From Streptomyces spiramenti (GTDB taxonomy: Bacteria > Actinomycetota > Actinomycetes > Streptomycetales > Streptomycetaceae), in contig NZ_JAAVJB010000002.1 of NCBI RefSeq assembly GCF_012034385.1, forward strand, positions 22,716 through 86,715: 64,000 bases of DNA, given 5' to 3'. The position numbers and the translations under genes were made by a program. Position 1 is the stretch's first letter, and every line of letters starts with the position of its first letter. This document shows, in pieces, positions 7,384-16,084 of the stretch. The notes under the pieces were generated by a model. It did not search any database. It was not told the DNA's origin and was given only the letters and a program-made list of their open reading frames with translations.

Positions 7384-7529
7384 GGGCTTTAGGCAGCCAC
7401 CATGGGGCGAGCCTCGAAGATCATGGCCCAAGATCGGGCTATTGCGGGCAGGTCCAAGGACTGCCCGATTCGCGGACCAGCTTAAAGGGCCATGATCACT
7501 CGCCCCATGGCAGCTCCCGCCCAAAGCCC
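7384..7529. repeat. Large compound inverted repeat downstream of the Nudix gene
   Basis: Several nested arms pair across about 145 bp: GGGCTTTAGGC (7384-7394) with GCCCAAAGCCC (7519-7529), CATGGGGCGAG (7401-7411) with CTCGCCCCATG (7499-7509), GATCATGGCCC (7419-7429) with GGGCCATGATC (7487-7497), and ATCGGGC (7433-7439) with GCCCGAT (7463-7469). Single-stranded DNA or RNA would fold into a long branched hairpin. In an element that replicates by rolling circle, a single-strand origin or a transfer locus is plausible. The flanks (7198-7383 and 7530-7709) hold no gene that I can support. Confidence 0.6.
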
Positions 7530-7709
7530 CTCCGCCGACCTATCGCGGAGCAGCAACGGGATACTTTGGCGATTCCGTTGCGCCAGTTAGCAGGACCGCT
7601 GTGCGGCGAGCGTGAGGACGGAATTGCGCTCCCCTGACCATCGATTGCACGTCGAAGCAGGTAAAGAAGGAAAGGAGGAGGTAGTTGAGTGAGGTCTTAA
7701 TCTGGATCA

Positions 7710-8762
7710 TCAATTGATTAGCAGCTCCGGGATGTCTCTGAGTCGGCTCGTCACCTGCGTTCGAAATTTCTTGTCCAGTTTAGCGACTTTGAAGAGATGG
7801 CACCATTGGCGTTCGGTCACTACGATATCGGCGTAGGGAATCGCGACGGCTAGTGCGGCTAGGTCGATGTGGTCGTGCTGCTGCCAGGGCCACTGTGTGT
7901 TGCGGTGTTTGAGGCGGCGAGCCTCGAAGACTGTGGCAGATGCGGGCATGGCGCGCAGAAATCCCTTAACCGCTACGGGGCCTCCCATCTCGATCAGTTT
8001 TCCGTAAATTAGATTTGAATCTATGTCAAACTCTGTAGCTACCTCGTGGAGGCTCTCGGAAATCTCCGTGATCTCTTGTGCGGCGATCAGGTCATCGAGA
8101 CGCTTCTTATATTCGGGGTTGGCGGCTAGGTGCTCCGAGAGGGCTCTCTCTTGGTGTGCGAATGAGTCGCCGATGCGGTGCTGGCCCCGCGTCTCCCAGT
8201 CTTCGTAGATCATGGGGTCGTTTTCGTTCCCCGCCAGGGACCACCACTCGTATGCATCGTCAGGCAAGGCGCGAGCCTTGTCGATCAGCTTCAAAAGATC
8301 GGGTTCTGGATCGAGTTCTTCTCCTTCTTGAACCGTATCGGAAGCAATATTACTCACGAGTCGCAAGCGGCCAGTCGGTGACGCAAAAGCGTGGTTTACG
8401 CCCCGGCCGAGGACTCTTTCCGTGGTCGGTCGAGCATCTTCGTGGCTGATTGGCATGTCGAGGTACTCGGAAAGAGCAAGTTCGATTTCCCAGCGCCTTA
8501 CGTGCTGAATTGGTGCCATGGACTGAAATCCTGAGAGTGTGCGCATTAGTCGCGCTAGGGCGTGCCGTGATTTCCAGTCTGATCGATGCCATGTTTCGAG
8601 ATAGTGGGCGGCTGAGATTGGGACTACTGCAGCTCCTGATTCTACGGCTCGATGGAGGGACCTGCTTGCGGACAAGGTGGGTGAATCGGTGCCGTCGCTT
8701 TCGGCTTTGAGTAATTCGACCCATTTGTTTTGGTCAAGATAAACGATCTTCCTCGGTGTCAC
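7710..8762 (-). CDS. PIN-like domain protein, probable cargo gene
   Basis: A 350-residue protein beginning V-Y-L-D-Q-N-K-W, the PIN-fold start with the first acidic metal ligand, and ending with H-D-H-I-D-L-A-A-L-A-V-A-I-P-Y and A-D-I-V-V-T-E-R-Q-W, the typical distal acidic motif of PIN-like nucleases. The middle is a large helical insertion. The gene is visibly richer in A and T than its neighbours, a sign of separate acquisition. It lies between the last core gene and the attachment site, the usual place for AICE cargo. RNA cleavage is the likely activity; a toxin or defence role is inferred. The start codon is GTG at 8762 with no clear ribosome binding site. Confidence 0.62.
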   Translation of the reverse strand: MTPRKIVYLDQNKWVELLKAESDGTDSPTLSASRSLHRAVESGAAVVPISAAHYLETWHRSDWKSRHALARLMRTLSGFQSMAPIQHVRRWEIELALSEYLDMPISHEDARPTTERVLGRGVNHAFASPTGRLRLVSNIASDTVQEGEELDPEPDLLKLIDKARALPDDAYEWWSLAGNENDPMIYEDWETRGQHRIGDSFAHQERALSEHLAANPEYKKRLDDLIAAQEITEISESLHEVATEFDIDSNLIYGKLIEMGGPVAVKGFLRAMPASATVFEARRLKHRNTQWPWQQHDHIDLAALAVAIPYADIVVTERQWCHLFKVAKLDKKFRTQVTSRLRDIPELLIN

Positions 8763-9158
8763 GAGGAGAGTCTGTCATGGGGTCTCGTGGCGCGGGCGGA
8801 GATCGGTTAGTCAGTAGTCGAGAGAGTCTCTCAGTGAGGGTACTGATTGAGTCAGGAAAGATGCATATCTGCTGATATGCGGGTTTCGGTATATTTTGAG
8901 CCACTGGGGTCTGCCGGTTGACGGATTGGCATCGGGTTCTGTCGTGCTGCGAAGTGTTCCGAGCCGATCGCTAGTCAGCGGCGGACGCCTTGACGGGCAA
9001 GTGAGAGTCTGGCTATGAGGCCTGTCAGGAGGGGAACCGCGCCTTGGGACCAGCTTGGGACCACACGCTGTGCGCGCTGCCGAACATCTGCAGCTCGTAG
9101 GAACGGTGCGTGGTCGGCTACGCGCTGTCCGGCCTGCGACAAGGTCATCCCTAACGAT
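8763..9158. other. Intergenic segment before attachment site, no supported gene
   Basis: No coding frame here has recognisable content. A minus-strand frame crosses the tRNA fragment but is a known artefact of tRNA antisense reading. The first 150 bases are relatively AT-rich, like the adjacent PIN-like gene. Confidence 0.5.
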
Positions 9159-9202
9159 CTGGGGGTCAAGGGGTCGCAGGTTCAAATCCTGTCGTCCCGA
9201 CA
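9159..9202 (+). other. Attachment core: 3' half of tRNA-Pro(GGG), copy 1
   Basis: The 44 bp run from the anticodon loop (CTGGGGGTCAAG, with GGG as anticodon) through the T arm (GGTTCAAATCC) to the acceptor end CGTCCCGAC. The anticodon 5' stem, D arm and 5' acceptor strand are missing, so this is not a functional tRNA gene but an att site left by recombination. It is identical over 44 bp to 39687-39730. It marks the right end of the AICE and the left end of the CRISPR-bearing island. Confidence 0.88.
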
Positions 9203-9226
9203 GGAGCGCAAGGCTCCATCGCAGGT

Positions 9227-9262
9227 CAGGGCCCTGTTTCACTCATGTGAGACGGGGCCCTG
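9227..9262 (+). terminator. Rho-independent-like terminator after att copy 1
   Basis: CAGGGCCCTGTTTCAC pairs with GTGAGACGGGGCCCTG across a 4-base loop, with two mismatched positions, and is followed by TTTTG. It would end transcripts on either strand between the tRNA fragment and the integrase gene. Confidence 0.7.
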
Positions 9263-9317
9263 TTTTGTGTTTCAGGGCTACCTCTCACAACTTCTCACAT
9301 TCGTCCGCGGTGCCGCC

Positions 9318-10532
9318 TCAGGCCTGGTCGAACACGGCATTGAGCCGGTCCACCGCGGGTTGGAGGTGCTGTACGTCCGGGTGTACGTAGACCCGTTTGG
9401 TAAAGGACAGATCGCTGTGTCCGGCCCAGGCGGAGACCACGACGTCCGGTACCCCCGAGGCGGCCAGCCAGGTGAGGACGGCGTGGCGGGCGTCGTAGGG
9501 GCGGACCCGCCGTACTCCGGAGGTCTCCATGAGGCGGTAGCAGCGGCGTCGAAGCCAGTCGGTCTTCACCGCCCCGCCGAGCTCGTCGACCACGACGCGA
9601 CCGCTGGCGGAGTATGCCTCGCCAGCCGCGAGCCGCTCCTCCGCCTGCTGGGTACGGAAGCTGCCCAGGGCCTCGGTGACAACGCGGGGGAGGAGCAGCC
9701 TTCGCCGTCCCGCCGCTGTCTTCGGAGCCTTCTCGACCACGATGCGTTCGACGTTGGTCCGGGTCATCGCTACCTGCAGCGTCCCGGCCTTGAGATCCAC
9801 GTCCTGCCAGCGAAGGCCACATACCTCGGCCGGGCGCAGGCCGAGGAGCAGGAGCAGCATCGGAGCGTGCAGGCGGTCCCCGGCGATGTACCGCAGGAAG
9901 GGGAGTGCTTCCTCCTCCGTCCACGGTTTCCGCTCGGCCTTCGCCTCCAGCGCGGCGTCGCGTGCCTTCCGGGGGATGGTGACGTACTGCGCGACGTTCC
10001 GGGGCACGAGCTGGCGGCGCACCGCCATGTTCAGCGCTGCACGGAGCCGGCCCAGAGTCAACCGGACCGACCGGACTCCGAGGCCGGTGCCGGGCTTTCC
10101 TCCCCGCACCCGGCCACTGGTCAGCATCCAGTCGACCAGGCCCTCGACGTCCTGCTCGGTGAGCGCCTGCAGAGCCTTGTCACCGAGGTGGGTCCGCACC
10201 GGCCGCAGGGCATCCTCGTAGTTCGCGGCAGTCGCTGCCTCGACTTCGCGAACGGCGCTGGTGAGCCAGGTGTCGAGCCACTCGTCCACCGTCAGCTTGG
10301 TCGGTGCGACGAAGGTGCTTTGGTGAACCTGGTGCCGGATACGCGAAAGCTCGGTGACCGCCTGCTTCTTCGTGTCGAAGGTGCGCGTCAGCTGCTTCCG
10401 CTTGCCGTCCTCGCTAGTGCCGACATCCACCACCAGGCGATAACGAGTGCGACCGTCCTTGTGGAGCACTTTCCGTATCGGATCCTTCAAGAGAACTTCC
10501 CTTCCGCTACTGGTCACCGCCCTGCGCGGCAC
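9318..10532 (-). CDS. int: Tyrosine site-specific integrase
   Basis: A 404-residue phage-type recombinase. The N-terminal SAM-like DNA-binding domain covers about residues 60-180. The catalytic domain has the first Arg in L-L-G-L-R-P-A-E-V-C-G-L-R, then R-P-Y-D-A-R-H (the first His of the usual H-x-x-R is a Tyr here), A-G-H-S in box II, and the nucleophile in K-R-V-Y-V-H-P-D. Its stop lies 116 nt from the tRNA-Pro core, the normal place for an integrase using that att site. It belongs to the island on the right, not to the AICE on the left. The start is GTG at 10532. Confidence 0.92.
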   Translation of the reverse strand: MPRRAVTSSGREVLLKDPIRKVLHKDGRTRYRLVVDVGTSEDGKRKQLTRTFDTKKQAVTELSRIRHQVHQSTFVAPTKLTVDEWLDTWLTSAVREVEAATAANYEDALRPVRTHLGDKALQALTEQDVEGLVDWMLTSGRVRGGKPGTGLGVRSVRLTLGRLRAALNMAVRRQLVPRNVAQYVTIPRKARDAALEAKAERKPWTEEEALPFLRYIAGDRLHAPMLLLLLGLRPAEVCGLRWQDVDLKAGTLQVAMTRTNVERIVVEKAPKTAAGRRRLLLPRVVTEALGSFRTQQAEERLAAGEAYSASGRVVVDELGGAVKTDWLRRRCYRLMETSGVRRVRPYDARHAVLTWLAASGVPDVVVSAWAGHSDLSFTKRVYVHPDVQHLQPAVDRLNAVFDQA

Positions 10533-11115
10533 CGCGGAACGTTAGCCCGATGATGCGGCCGTACCCAGCGGGGAGTGGCAAGTTCGCTCGCAGCAGACGC
10601 GGTGGTCTCAGTAATTGCTCGCCTGCGGATGGCCTCAGGAGGGGCGAGACCCCCTTGGAGGGTGCAGGCGATGGATTTCTCTGATGACACCTCGGGCGAG
10701 GGAGTGACGGCGGGCGCCGGCTGAGCCCCAGATGTTGGGGCTGTCTTCGTGGGACGGTTCCGATGCGTGGACAGGGCCCGAGCCCTCCTGGCTCAGGCGC
10801 GTAGATAAGTGGCGGTCGCTGTTGGCCAGCGGCCCCGGGGCCAGTTACGGTGATCGTGTCCCGCCATTCTTTGACGGCTGAGGGCCGGTGTGAGTCATGC
10901 CGCGGCCCCGTCGGTATGGCGTTTCGGGCTTCCGTGGGCGACCTCTACGCTCCGACTCTCTCCTCGGTGCTGCCCCTTCTCGCAGCGGCTCCTGATCATC
11001 TGGAGCGCTCTTCGGCTGCAATCTCCCCGCCAGCAGTGTTCGTGCCGGTGCTCGACCCCGCTTCGGCGGTGGGAGCGCCCTTCAAGAGGTCGACTATGCG
11101 GAGGAGTTGGTGATC
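10533..11115. other. Intergenic region, nothing supported
   Basis: About 580 bases lie between the integrase and the MFS gene with frames on both strands but no recognisable protein. A Cys-pair-containing frame at 10850-11113 has no convincing family. No xis or rep gene is visible, so the island may have lost its own excision functions. Confidence 0.45.
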
Positions 11116-12534
11116 GTGGGCAAGAGTGTGGCCCTCGGAGACGGCGTCGGGGAGGGGGCGACGTCACCGGTCGCATCTCGCCGATGGGCGCTCCTGGCCA
11201 TGTGCGTGGGCGTCTTCTGCATCCAGCTCGACGCGTTCGGGCTGAATCTCGCACTGCCGCAGATTGGGCGCGACCTGCATGCGGGCGGAGACGGTCTCCA
11301 GTGGGTGATCAGCGCGTACCTGTTGTCGACCGGCACATTGATGCTGGGGGCAGGACGGCTCGGGGACCTCTTCGGGCGGCGAAGGCTCCTGATCGCGGGG
11401 CTTGTCCTGTTCGGCGCCTCCTCCCTGGTCTGCGCACTCGCCCCGACCCTCCCCGTTCTCGTGAGCGCCCGGGTGGTGCAGGGCGCCGGCGCAGCGATGA
11501 TCATGCCGGTGGGGTTGTCCCTGCTGACCAACGTCTACCCGGCCGACCTACGGGGCCGTGCTATCGGCTTGGCCCTCGGGATCGGCGGGATCGCCACCGC
11601 GAGCGGCCCCTTCGTCGGTGGCGCCCTGACCGAGCTGGTGTCCTGGCGAGCCGTGTTCTGGCTGAACATCCCACTCGCTGTCCTTGGCGTGCTCTGTGCC
11701 TCCCGTACCGCTGAGAGCTTTGACGGGGGGGCGCCGCGCAGCGTCGATTGGCGTGGCCTTGTCGGCGCTACGGCCGCGCTCGCCGTGCTCTGTGTGGTCA
11801 TCGACCGCGGACCGGGCTGGCCGTGGCCCGCCGCCTTGGCCGGCGCCGCCGTGGTGGTAGTCCTGCTGATTCTCTTCGTGCGGCGAGAGCGGGTCGCAGC
11901 CAATCCGCTAGTGGAGCTCAGCCTGTTCCGCAACGGACCGTACATGGCGCTCACCCTGGCCGGCGCCGCGGCCAACACCGCCACGGTGATGTTCTTGTTC
12001 GTCGTACCCCTGACCCTCCAGGGGCAGTGGGATCTCTCGGTAGCCCTGGCGGGCACCGCGTTTCTCCTCCCCGCGGTGGCAATGGCGATCGCCGGACCAC
12101 TCGCCGGTCGAGTGCCGCAACGCGCGGCAGTACGGATGATGGCGGGCTGCCTGGGCGGGGGAGCGCTGGTTCTGGTGTGCCTCACCCAGGCCCCCTCACT
12201 CACCGCATACCTGGCCGTCGCCACCGTCGGCGGTGCTGTGCTCGGAGTGGCGAACTCGTTGACACTCATCGCCACCCAAGCAGTGATCCGGCCCGAACGG
12301 GCCGGGGAGGCGTCAGGGGTCACCAAGACGATTATCACCGTGGCCGCTGGCCTCGGCGTCGGGCTGGCCGGCGCCGTCACCGACCAAGAACGCGGCGTGG
12401 GCTCCGAAGCGGCAACGGCCACGGCACTATTGCTCACCGCGTTCGGTGCACTGGCAGCGAGCGCGGTCCTCGCCGTGTGGATGAGGCGCCGGGAAAGTGC
12501 GGCGCGGGCCGCTTCGCAGAGATCGGAGGGGTGA
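11116..12534 (+). CDS. MFS drug exporter, DHA2 (14-TM) family
   Basis: About 472 residues with some 14 hydrophobic segments. The N-terminal half has the family motifs L-D-A-F-G-L-N-L-A-L-P-Q-I near residues 33-45, the W-V-I-S-A-Y-L-L motif, and G-R-L-G-D-L-F-G-R-R-R between segments 2 and 3. R-V-V-Q-G-A-G-A-A-M-I-M-P (motif B) and a motif C region G-P-x-x-G-G follow. This fits proton-driven antiporters of the EmrB/QacA type that export drugs or metabolites. The GGAGGAG at 11100-11106 best fits GTG 11116; TTG 11107 is in frame but too close. No regulator gene is adjacent. Confidence 0.88.
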   Translation: MGKSVALGDGVGEGATSPVASRRWALLAMCVGVFCIQLDAFGLNLALPQIGRDLHAGGDGLQWVISAYLLSTGTLMLGAGRLGDLFGRRRLLIAGLVLFGASSLVCALAPTLPVLVSARVVQGAGAAMIMPVGLSLLTNVYPADLRGRAIGLALGIGGIATASGPFVGGALTELVSWRAVFWLNIPLAVLGVLCASRTAESFDGGAPRSVDWRGLVGATAALAVLCVVIDRGPGWPWPAALAGAAVVVVLLILFVRRERVAANPLVELSLFRNGPYMALTLAGAAANTATVMFLFVVPLTLQGQWDLSVALAGTAFLLPAVAMAIAGPLAGRVPQRAAVRMMAGCLGGGALVLVCLTQAPSLTAYLAVATVGGAVLGVANSLTLIATQAVIRPERAGEASGVTKTIITVAAGLGVGLAGAVTDQERGVGSEAATATALLLTAFGALAASAVLAVWMRRRESAARAASQRSEG

Positions 12535-12560
12535 CTGTCTTCTCGGGCGGGGCTTCGGCG

Positions 12561-12810
12561 TAGTTCGACCGTCTCCCTTTTGGTCTGTCGAGGCCGAGGA
12601 GGGTGAGGGAGCGCACCTGGTAGCGGGCTGTGCGGGGGAGCCCGGAGGAGAGGTTGCGGATTCCGGCGATGCGGAGGGCGTCGATGGCGAGGTTCCGGTG
12701 GGCGGCCGTGGCCCGGGGCGCGTTGCCGGTTCCCAGGGGGAGGCGTCCTTCCCGAACGTCACGTTTTCTCTGGGGCGCGGGGACTGGATTGTCCAGTGCC
12801 CGTGGATCAG
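12561..12810 (-). pseudogene. Transposase C-terminal remnant (ISAs1-like)
   Basis: The minus strand reads H-G-H-W-T-I-Q then E-N-V-T-F-G-K-D-A-S in one frame and, after a frameshift, G-T-G-N-A-P-R-A then R-N-L-A-I-D-A-L-R-I-A-G, ending L-T-L-L-G-L. This matches the end of ISAs1-family transposases (x-R-D-V-T-F-x-E-D-x-S ... R-N-L-A-I-G-x-L-R-x-x-G). The catalytic part is gone. It marks past transposition in a decayed stretch. Confidence 0.65.
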
Positions 12811-12999
12811 AGCGGCGGAGCGGGGTCGGGACGGCTGGCTCGGCGGGCGTTCGGGCGGCATCTGGCGGAGGCAACACGTTGGCGGGATGCGGTCCGGAAG
12901 CCGGTGCAGTTGAAGAGAGCGGCCGCGGAGGTGAGGCGCAGCCGCTTGGCAAAGCGGGCGTAGCCGGCCTGACCCTGGGGCAGTGAGCGCCCAGTAAGT

Positions 13000-13450
13000 T
13001 TCAGGTGGTTGCTGGTAGTGCGGTATACCTCGACCGACTCGGGGTCGGTGGGGTGGAGCCGGGTGCGTGTCGCCTCGATGGTGAACGTGTCGCTGCCGGT
13101 GGCGAACTACATCAACATGAACGGTCCGTCCATGCCCGTGTGCGCGCCGGCGCTCAGCGGTAGGACCTGGATCGTGGTGTTCGGATCGCCCCTCAGCCGG
13201 TCTATGAGGTGCTCGACCTGGGCCTTGGCGACGGCCCGGCCGCCGACCTCCTGTCGCAGCAGTCCTTCGGGGATCACGGACCATATCTTCAGGGGCGGTT
13301 GGCGCTCGGTCATGGCCTGGTGATGCTCGGCACGCATGGCGATGAAGCGCTCGATGTCGTCGGCGGTGGACCAGGCCCGGCTGCCTTCGACGATCGCCCG
13401 CTCGTCGGCGGGGACCTGGAACAGGCGTACGGCCCGGGCCAGTACATCAC
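13000..13450 (-). pseudogene. DUF5753 (Scr1-type regulator C-terminal) pseudogene
   Basis: The minus strand encodes the DUF5753 core found behind XRE domains in Streptomyces regulators: R-A-E-H-H-Q-A-M, L-K-I-W-S-V-I-P-E, V-E-H-L-I-D-R-L, I-Q-V-L-P-L-S-A-G-A-H-T-G-M-D-G-P-F. A TAG codon at 13107-13109 interrupts it right after G-P-F-M-L-M, and the same frame continues for about 50 residues of family-like sequence. No HTH part is visible upstream, so the gene is truncated as well as stopped. Confidence 0.68.
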
Positions 13451-13479
13451 CAGCCATCTCGACGGCATTGCCCCCGGCC

Positions 13480-13733
13480 CGCTTGCCTGGCCCCGCCAGA
13501 TCGCCGGCATCAGCGTCGTCATCGCCCAGGCCGACACCGGAGGCGGCTTCTGGGTCTCCTCCAGTGACCGGCTCTGGCCCCGCCAGGCCACGGCCGCGGC
13601 GACCAACGGCTACGCGGAAGGCATGTGGCTGGCCCACGACCGCGCTGACAACTCCGCCGCCTCGGCACCCTGCCGGTCGCCACCGGGCGGTGCGCGAAGT
13701 TCATCAGCTCGCTCGCCGCCGAAGAACCGAGTA
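13480..13733 (+). pseudogene. Frameshifted remnant of a small actinobacterial gene
   Basis: One plus frame reads Q-A-D-T-G-G-G-F-W-V-S-S-S-D and Y-A-E-G-M-W-L-A-H-D-R-A-D; then the next frame gives L-P-V-A-T-G-R-C-A-K-F-I-S-S-L-A-A-E and a stop. The two parts make a sensible continuous protein if one frameshift near 13650 is corrected. I do not know a function for this family. Confidence 0.42.
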
Positions 13734-13744
13734 GCTGACGCCCC

Positions 13745-13834
13745 GTGCTCGTGGCCCTGGAAGGATTACCCGGCGCCGGCAAGAGCACCCTGCGAGACCG
13801 ACTCCTCGCCTACGTCCGGCTGCGACCACCGTGA
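13745..13834 (+). pseudogene. P-loop kinase N-terminal fragment
   Basis: From GTG 13745 the frame encodes 29 residues, V-L-V-A-L-E-G-L-P-G-A-G-K-S-T-L, a clean Walker A loop of thymidylate-kinase-like P-loop enzymes, and then stops. No continuation of a kinase follows in any frame I can see, so this is a truncated start of a lost gene. Confidence 0.5.
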
Positions 13835-14038
13835 CGATCGAAGCCGCCGTCGGGGCTTGCCCCGTTTTCACGACCACTCCGTCGAGGGGCGCCGCGACAG
13901 TACGACGAGACGAGAATACCGATCATTTCTGATCGTGCCCGGCCGTCAAGTGTCCGAGGTCGTGGCCACTAGCGCCCGAATCCGCACCACCTCAGGCAGT
14001 GAAGTCCCTTATGTCGGGGGAGTCGCCAGTCACACTAT

Positions 14039-14067
14039 TGAAAACGGAAGCCATGGTTCCGTTTTCA
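14039..14067. repeat. Perfect 11-bp inverted repeat, 7-base loop
   Basis: TGAAAACGGAA and TTCCGTTTTCA flank a GCCATGG centre. It is AT-rich within very GC-rich DNA and lies about 480 bp upstream of the metallopeptidase-like gene. It may be an operator or a terminator; no gene close by decides between them. Confidence 0.5.
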
Positions 14068-14280
14068 TGGTTTGGAAAGCGCGAGCGCGGTGGGTTAGCT
14101 TCGGGCCAACGCAGAGAGGACCCCGAACGGCAATTCGAGGCCCCCGCGCTCTCTGCGATCCGGTTCCATCTCTATCCATCTCATCGAGAGGCACATCGCG
14201 TGAAGAACGCACGCCGCCTGCTGCTCAAGGCGTTTCCGGCGCATCGCGAAAGTATCATCTCGCCCCCGCCATAGATTGAC

Positions 14281-14439
14281 GTGGGCACGTGGTCCGCACT
14301 CGCCGTGCAGGCCCACTGGACGCCGATCATGGCGACGGTCGTTGTGCTGTCCGGCACGGACAGCCTCGTCTGGGCGCTGGTCCCCCTCGCGCTCGCCGAT
14401 CGCAGCGTCATCGCCTATCTGCGGGTTCGCCGCCGCTGA
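14281..14439 (+). CDS. Short hydrophobic peptide frame, possible remnant
   Basis: From GTG 14281 a 52-residue frame reads V-G-T-W-S-A-L, then two hydrophobic stretches (I-M-A-T-V-V-V-L and W-A-L-V-P-L-A-L-A), ending in R-V-R-R-R. It could be a small membrane protein or the tail of a lost one. There is no clear ribosome binding site and I recognise no family. Confidence 0.28.
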   Translation: MGTWSALAVQAHWTPIMATVVVLSGTDSLVWALVPLALADRSVIAYLRVRRR

Positions 14440-14551
14440 CGCGCATATGGGGTGCTGGCAGGCGCAGCCTGCCTGTCGGCATCCCGCTCGAAGCACCGTG
14501 AGCGCGCATCCCTCTCTGTGTTCGAAGAGTTTCAGGGAGTAACTGTGGTGG

Positions 14552-14875
14552 ATGAAGTGCCTGGCGGATACGACTACCGCCGACGCAGGTTCGTCCCTCC
14601 ACCGGGACCACATCGTCCTGCACGAGATCGGGCACATCCTTCATGGCCATGTCGGCAGCGACGCCACCGGTCCCGGCGCCAACCTCGATGCCCTGTTCAC
14701 CGGGATCGACCCGGCGACGGTCCGCGGCGTCCTGGGTCGGGCAAGCTTCAGCAATCACCAGGAACGGGAGGCCGAGGAGTTCGCCACTCGCGTTGCACGC
14801 CGTGCCCTGCTGCCGCCGCTGAAGCGAAAAGATCCCGAACTTGCCCGAATCGACACGGCGCTGCGTGGGGAGTGA
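14552..14875 (+). CDS. ImmA/IrrE-like zinc peptidase, N-terminally shortened
   Basis: A 107-residue frame with H-R-D-H-I-V-L-H-E-I-G-H-I-L-H-G-H, which holds the H-E-x-x-H zinc site, and a downstream E-R-E-A-E-E-F-A that supplies a third ligand. This is the family of ImmA/IrrE-like peptidases that in Streptomyces stands immediately upstream of MAB_1171c-type membrane genes, as here. Family members are usually about 150-180 residues; the part before the zinc site is missing or out of frame, so the gene may be damaged. The next gene starts 7 nt downstream of the stop. Confidence 0.65.
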   Translation: MKCLADTTTADAGSSLHRDHIVLHEIGHILHGHVGSDATGPGANLDALFTGIDPATVRGVLGRASFSNHQEREAEEFATRVARRALLPPLKRKDPELARIDTALRGE

Positions 14876-14881
14876 ATCCCG

Positions 14882-16084
14882 GTGAGCACCGTTGAGTTGA
14901 CCATCACGACTCTTTTGTGGATCAGTGCGACGTGGCGGATGGCCAAGGATCACCGCCCCGGTCGTAGTCGGGCGCTCTCGTGGGCGTTCTCCGGGCTGGC
15001 TGTGATGATGACGTTGCGGCTTCCCCTCGGAGGCGTCCTTGATCGGGCGACCGGAATTGAGGACCTCTCATACCTCTTGAAACACCTCTTCGGTGGCGTT
15101 CTGGCCGCGGCCGCGGTATCAGCCTTCCTGCGTGAGGTCGCGGGTCCAGGTCAAGCCAGACGGTCGAGAGGGGTGACGTGGTACGCACTCCCGGCTTCGA
15201 CCGCGGTGGCGATGGCGGCGCTGTTCTTCGCAAAACTTCAGCCGTACAGGACCTCGGTCATCTACCAGGACACCGCTGCCCACCTGGCTCTCCTGGGATA
15301 TACGGTGATTTTCCTCGGATACCTCAGCTACGTGCTGATCGCCGGCATGCGTGTGTGCTGGCGTTGGGGTCGTGCATCCGGGAACGGCGTGCTCGGCTGG
15401 GGCCTGCGTCTGGTCGGGATCGGCTTGGCTGCCGGGGTCGGCTATGCAGTGGTGCGGGTCGCGGTTCTGACGGCTCAGTTGGTCGGCGAAGGCATACTGC
15501 CTCGGAACCAGGAGGACGTACTGGCCACAGGCCTTCTTCTCGCAGCCCTTCTGCTGATCATCAGCGGCACCTCGCTGCCGCTTCTCGACAAGGCGGGTGC
15601 GTGGCGCCGGAACCGGTTGGCGTTGCTGCGCTTGCGTCCCCTGTGGCGCGAGCTCACCGACGCGGTCCCTGCGGTTCGCCTCCACTCCCTGCGGCACCCC
15701 GTCGTCGAGCGGTTGGACCCGCGGTGCCCCGGTGAGAGGCTGTACCGGCGAACCATGGAGATTCGCGACGCCAGTCTTGTTCTCAACGACTACGCCTCAC
15801 CGTGCATTCGGCGATCTGCTTACGCACATGTCACCGCCGCGGGCCTGATCGGAACACAGGCTGAGACCGCCGCCGAAGCCTGCCGGCTCGCATCGGCCCG
15901 TGCCGCGTGTCTGCGCGGTGATATCGGTCAGCCCCAACCAAATGAACCGTCCGGCGGCGGGCGCGATCTTCCCAGCGAAAGCCGCGCCCTCGAACAGCTG
16001 TCCGCTGCGTACTTCTCCGATCTCACCCACGACTTCCTTGCCGCCTCGGCCGACGCTGAGACCCGCGCTCCGGAGCCACCATGA
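14882..16084 (+). CDS. MAB_1171c-family membrane protein
   Basis: A 400-residue protein with about seven hydrophobic segments in the first 240 residues and a soluble C-terminal half with R-x-L-x-P-L-W-R-E-L and R-L-Y-R-R-T-M-E-I-R-D. This layout is the MAB_1171c (DUF6545) family, common in Streptomyces beside ImmA-like peptidase genes. The biochemical role is unknown. The gene starts right after the peptidase-like gene, and its stop overlaps the next start as ATGA, so the three genes form one transcription unit. Confidence 0.8.
   Translation: MSTVELTITTLLWISATWRMAKDHRPGRSRALSWAFSGLAVMMTLRLPLGGVLDRATGIEDLSYLLKHLFGGVLAAAAVSAFLREVAGPGQARRSRGVTWYALPASTAVAMAALFFAKLQPYRTSVIYQDTAAHLALLGYTVIFLGYLSYVLIAGMRVCWRWGRASGNGVLGWGLRLVGIGLAAGVGYAVVRVAVLTAQLVGEGILPRNQEDVLATGLLLAALLLIISGTSLPLLDKAGAWRRNRLALLRLRPLWRELTDAVPAVRLHSLRHPVVERLDPRCPGERLYRRTMEIRDASLVLNDYASPCIRRSAYAHVTAAGLIGTQAETAAEACRLASARAACLRGDIGQPQPNEPSGGGRDLPSESRALEQLSAAYFSDLTHDFLAASADAETRAPEPP

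Noticed and set aside
9159..9202. A tRNA-Pro gene at the att sites
   Set aside because: Both copies lack the 5' acceptor strand, D arm and anticodon 5' stem. They are att cores only.
8811..9242. Minus-strand frame of 143 aa containing S-G-R-Q-D-L-N-L-R-P-L-D
   Set aside because: This peptide is the antisense reading of the tRNA-Pro 3' half and a well-known annotation artefact.
10850..11113. 87-aa plus frame with a Cys pair upstream of the MFS gene
   Set aside because: No family resemblance, no ribosome binding site, and unusual codon use; probably non-coding.
13209..14279. 356-aa plus frame across the decayed region
   Set aside because: Only a short segment (about 13500-13640) resembles protein. 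The rest is antisense to the DUF5753 pseudogene or non-coding.
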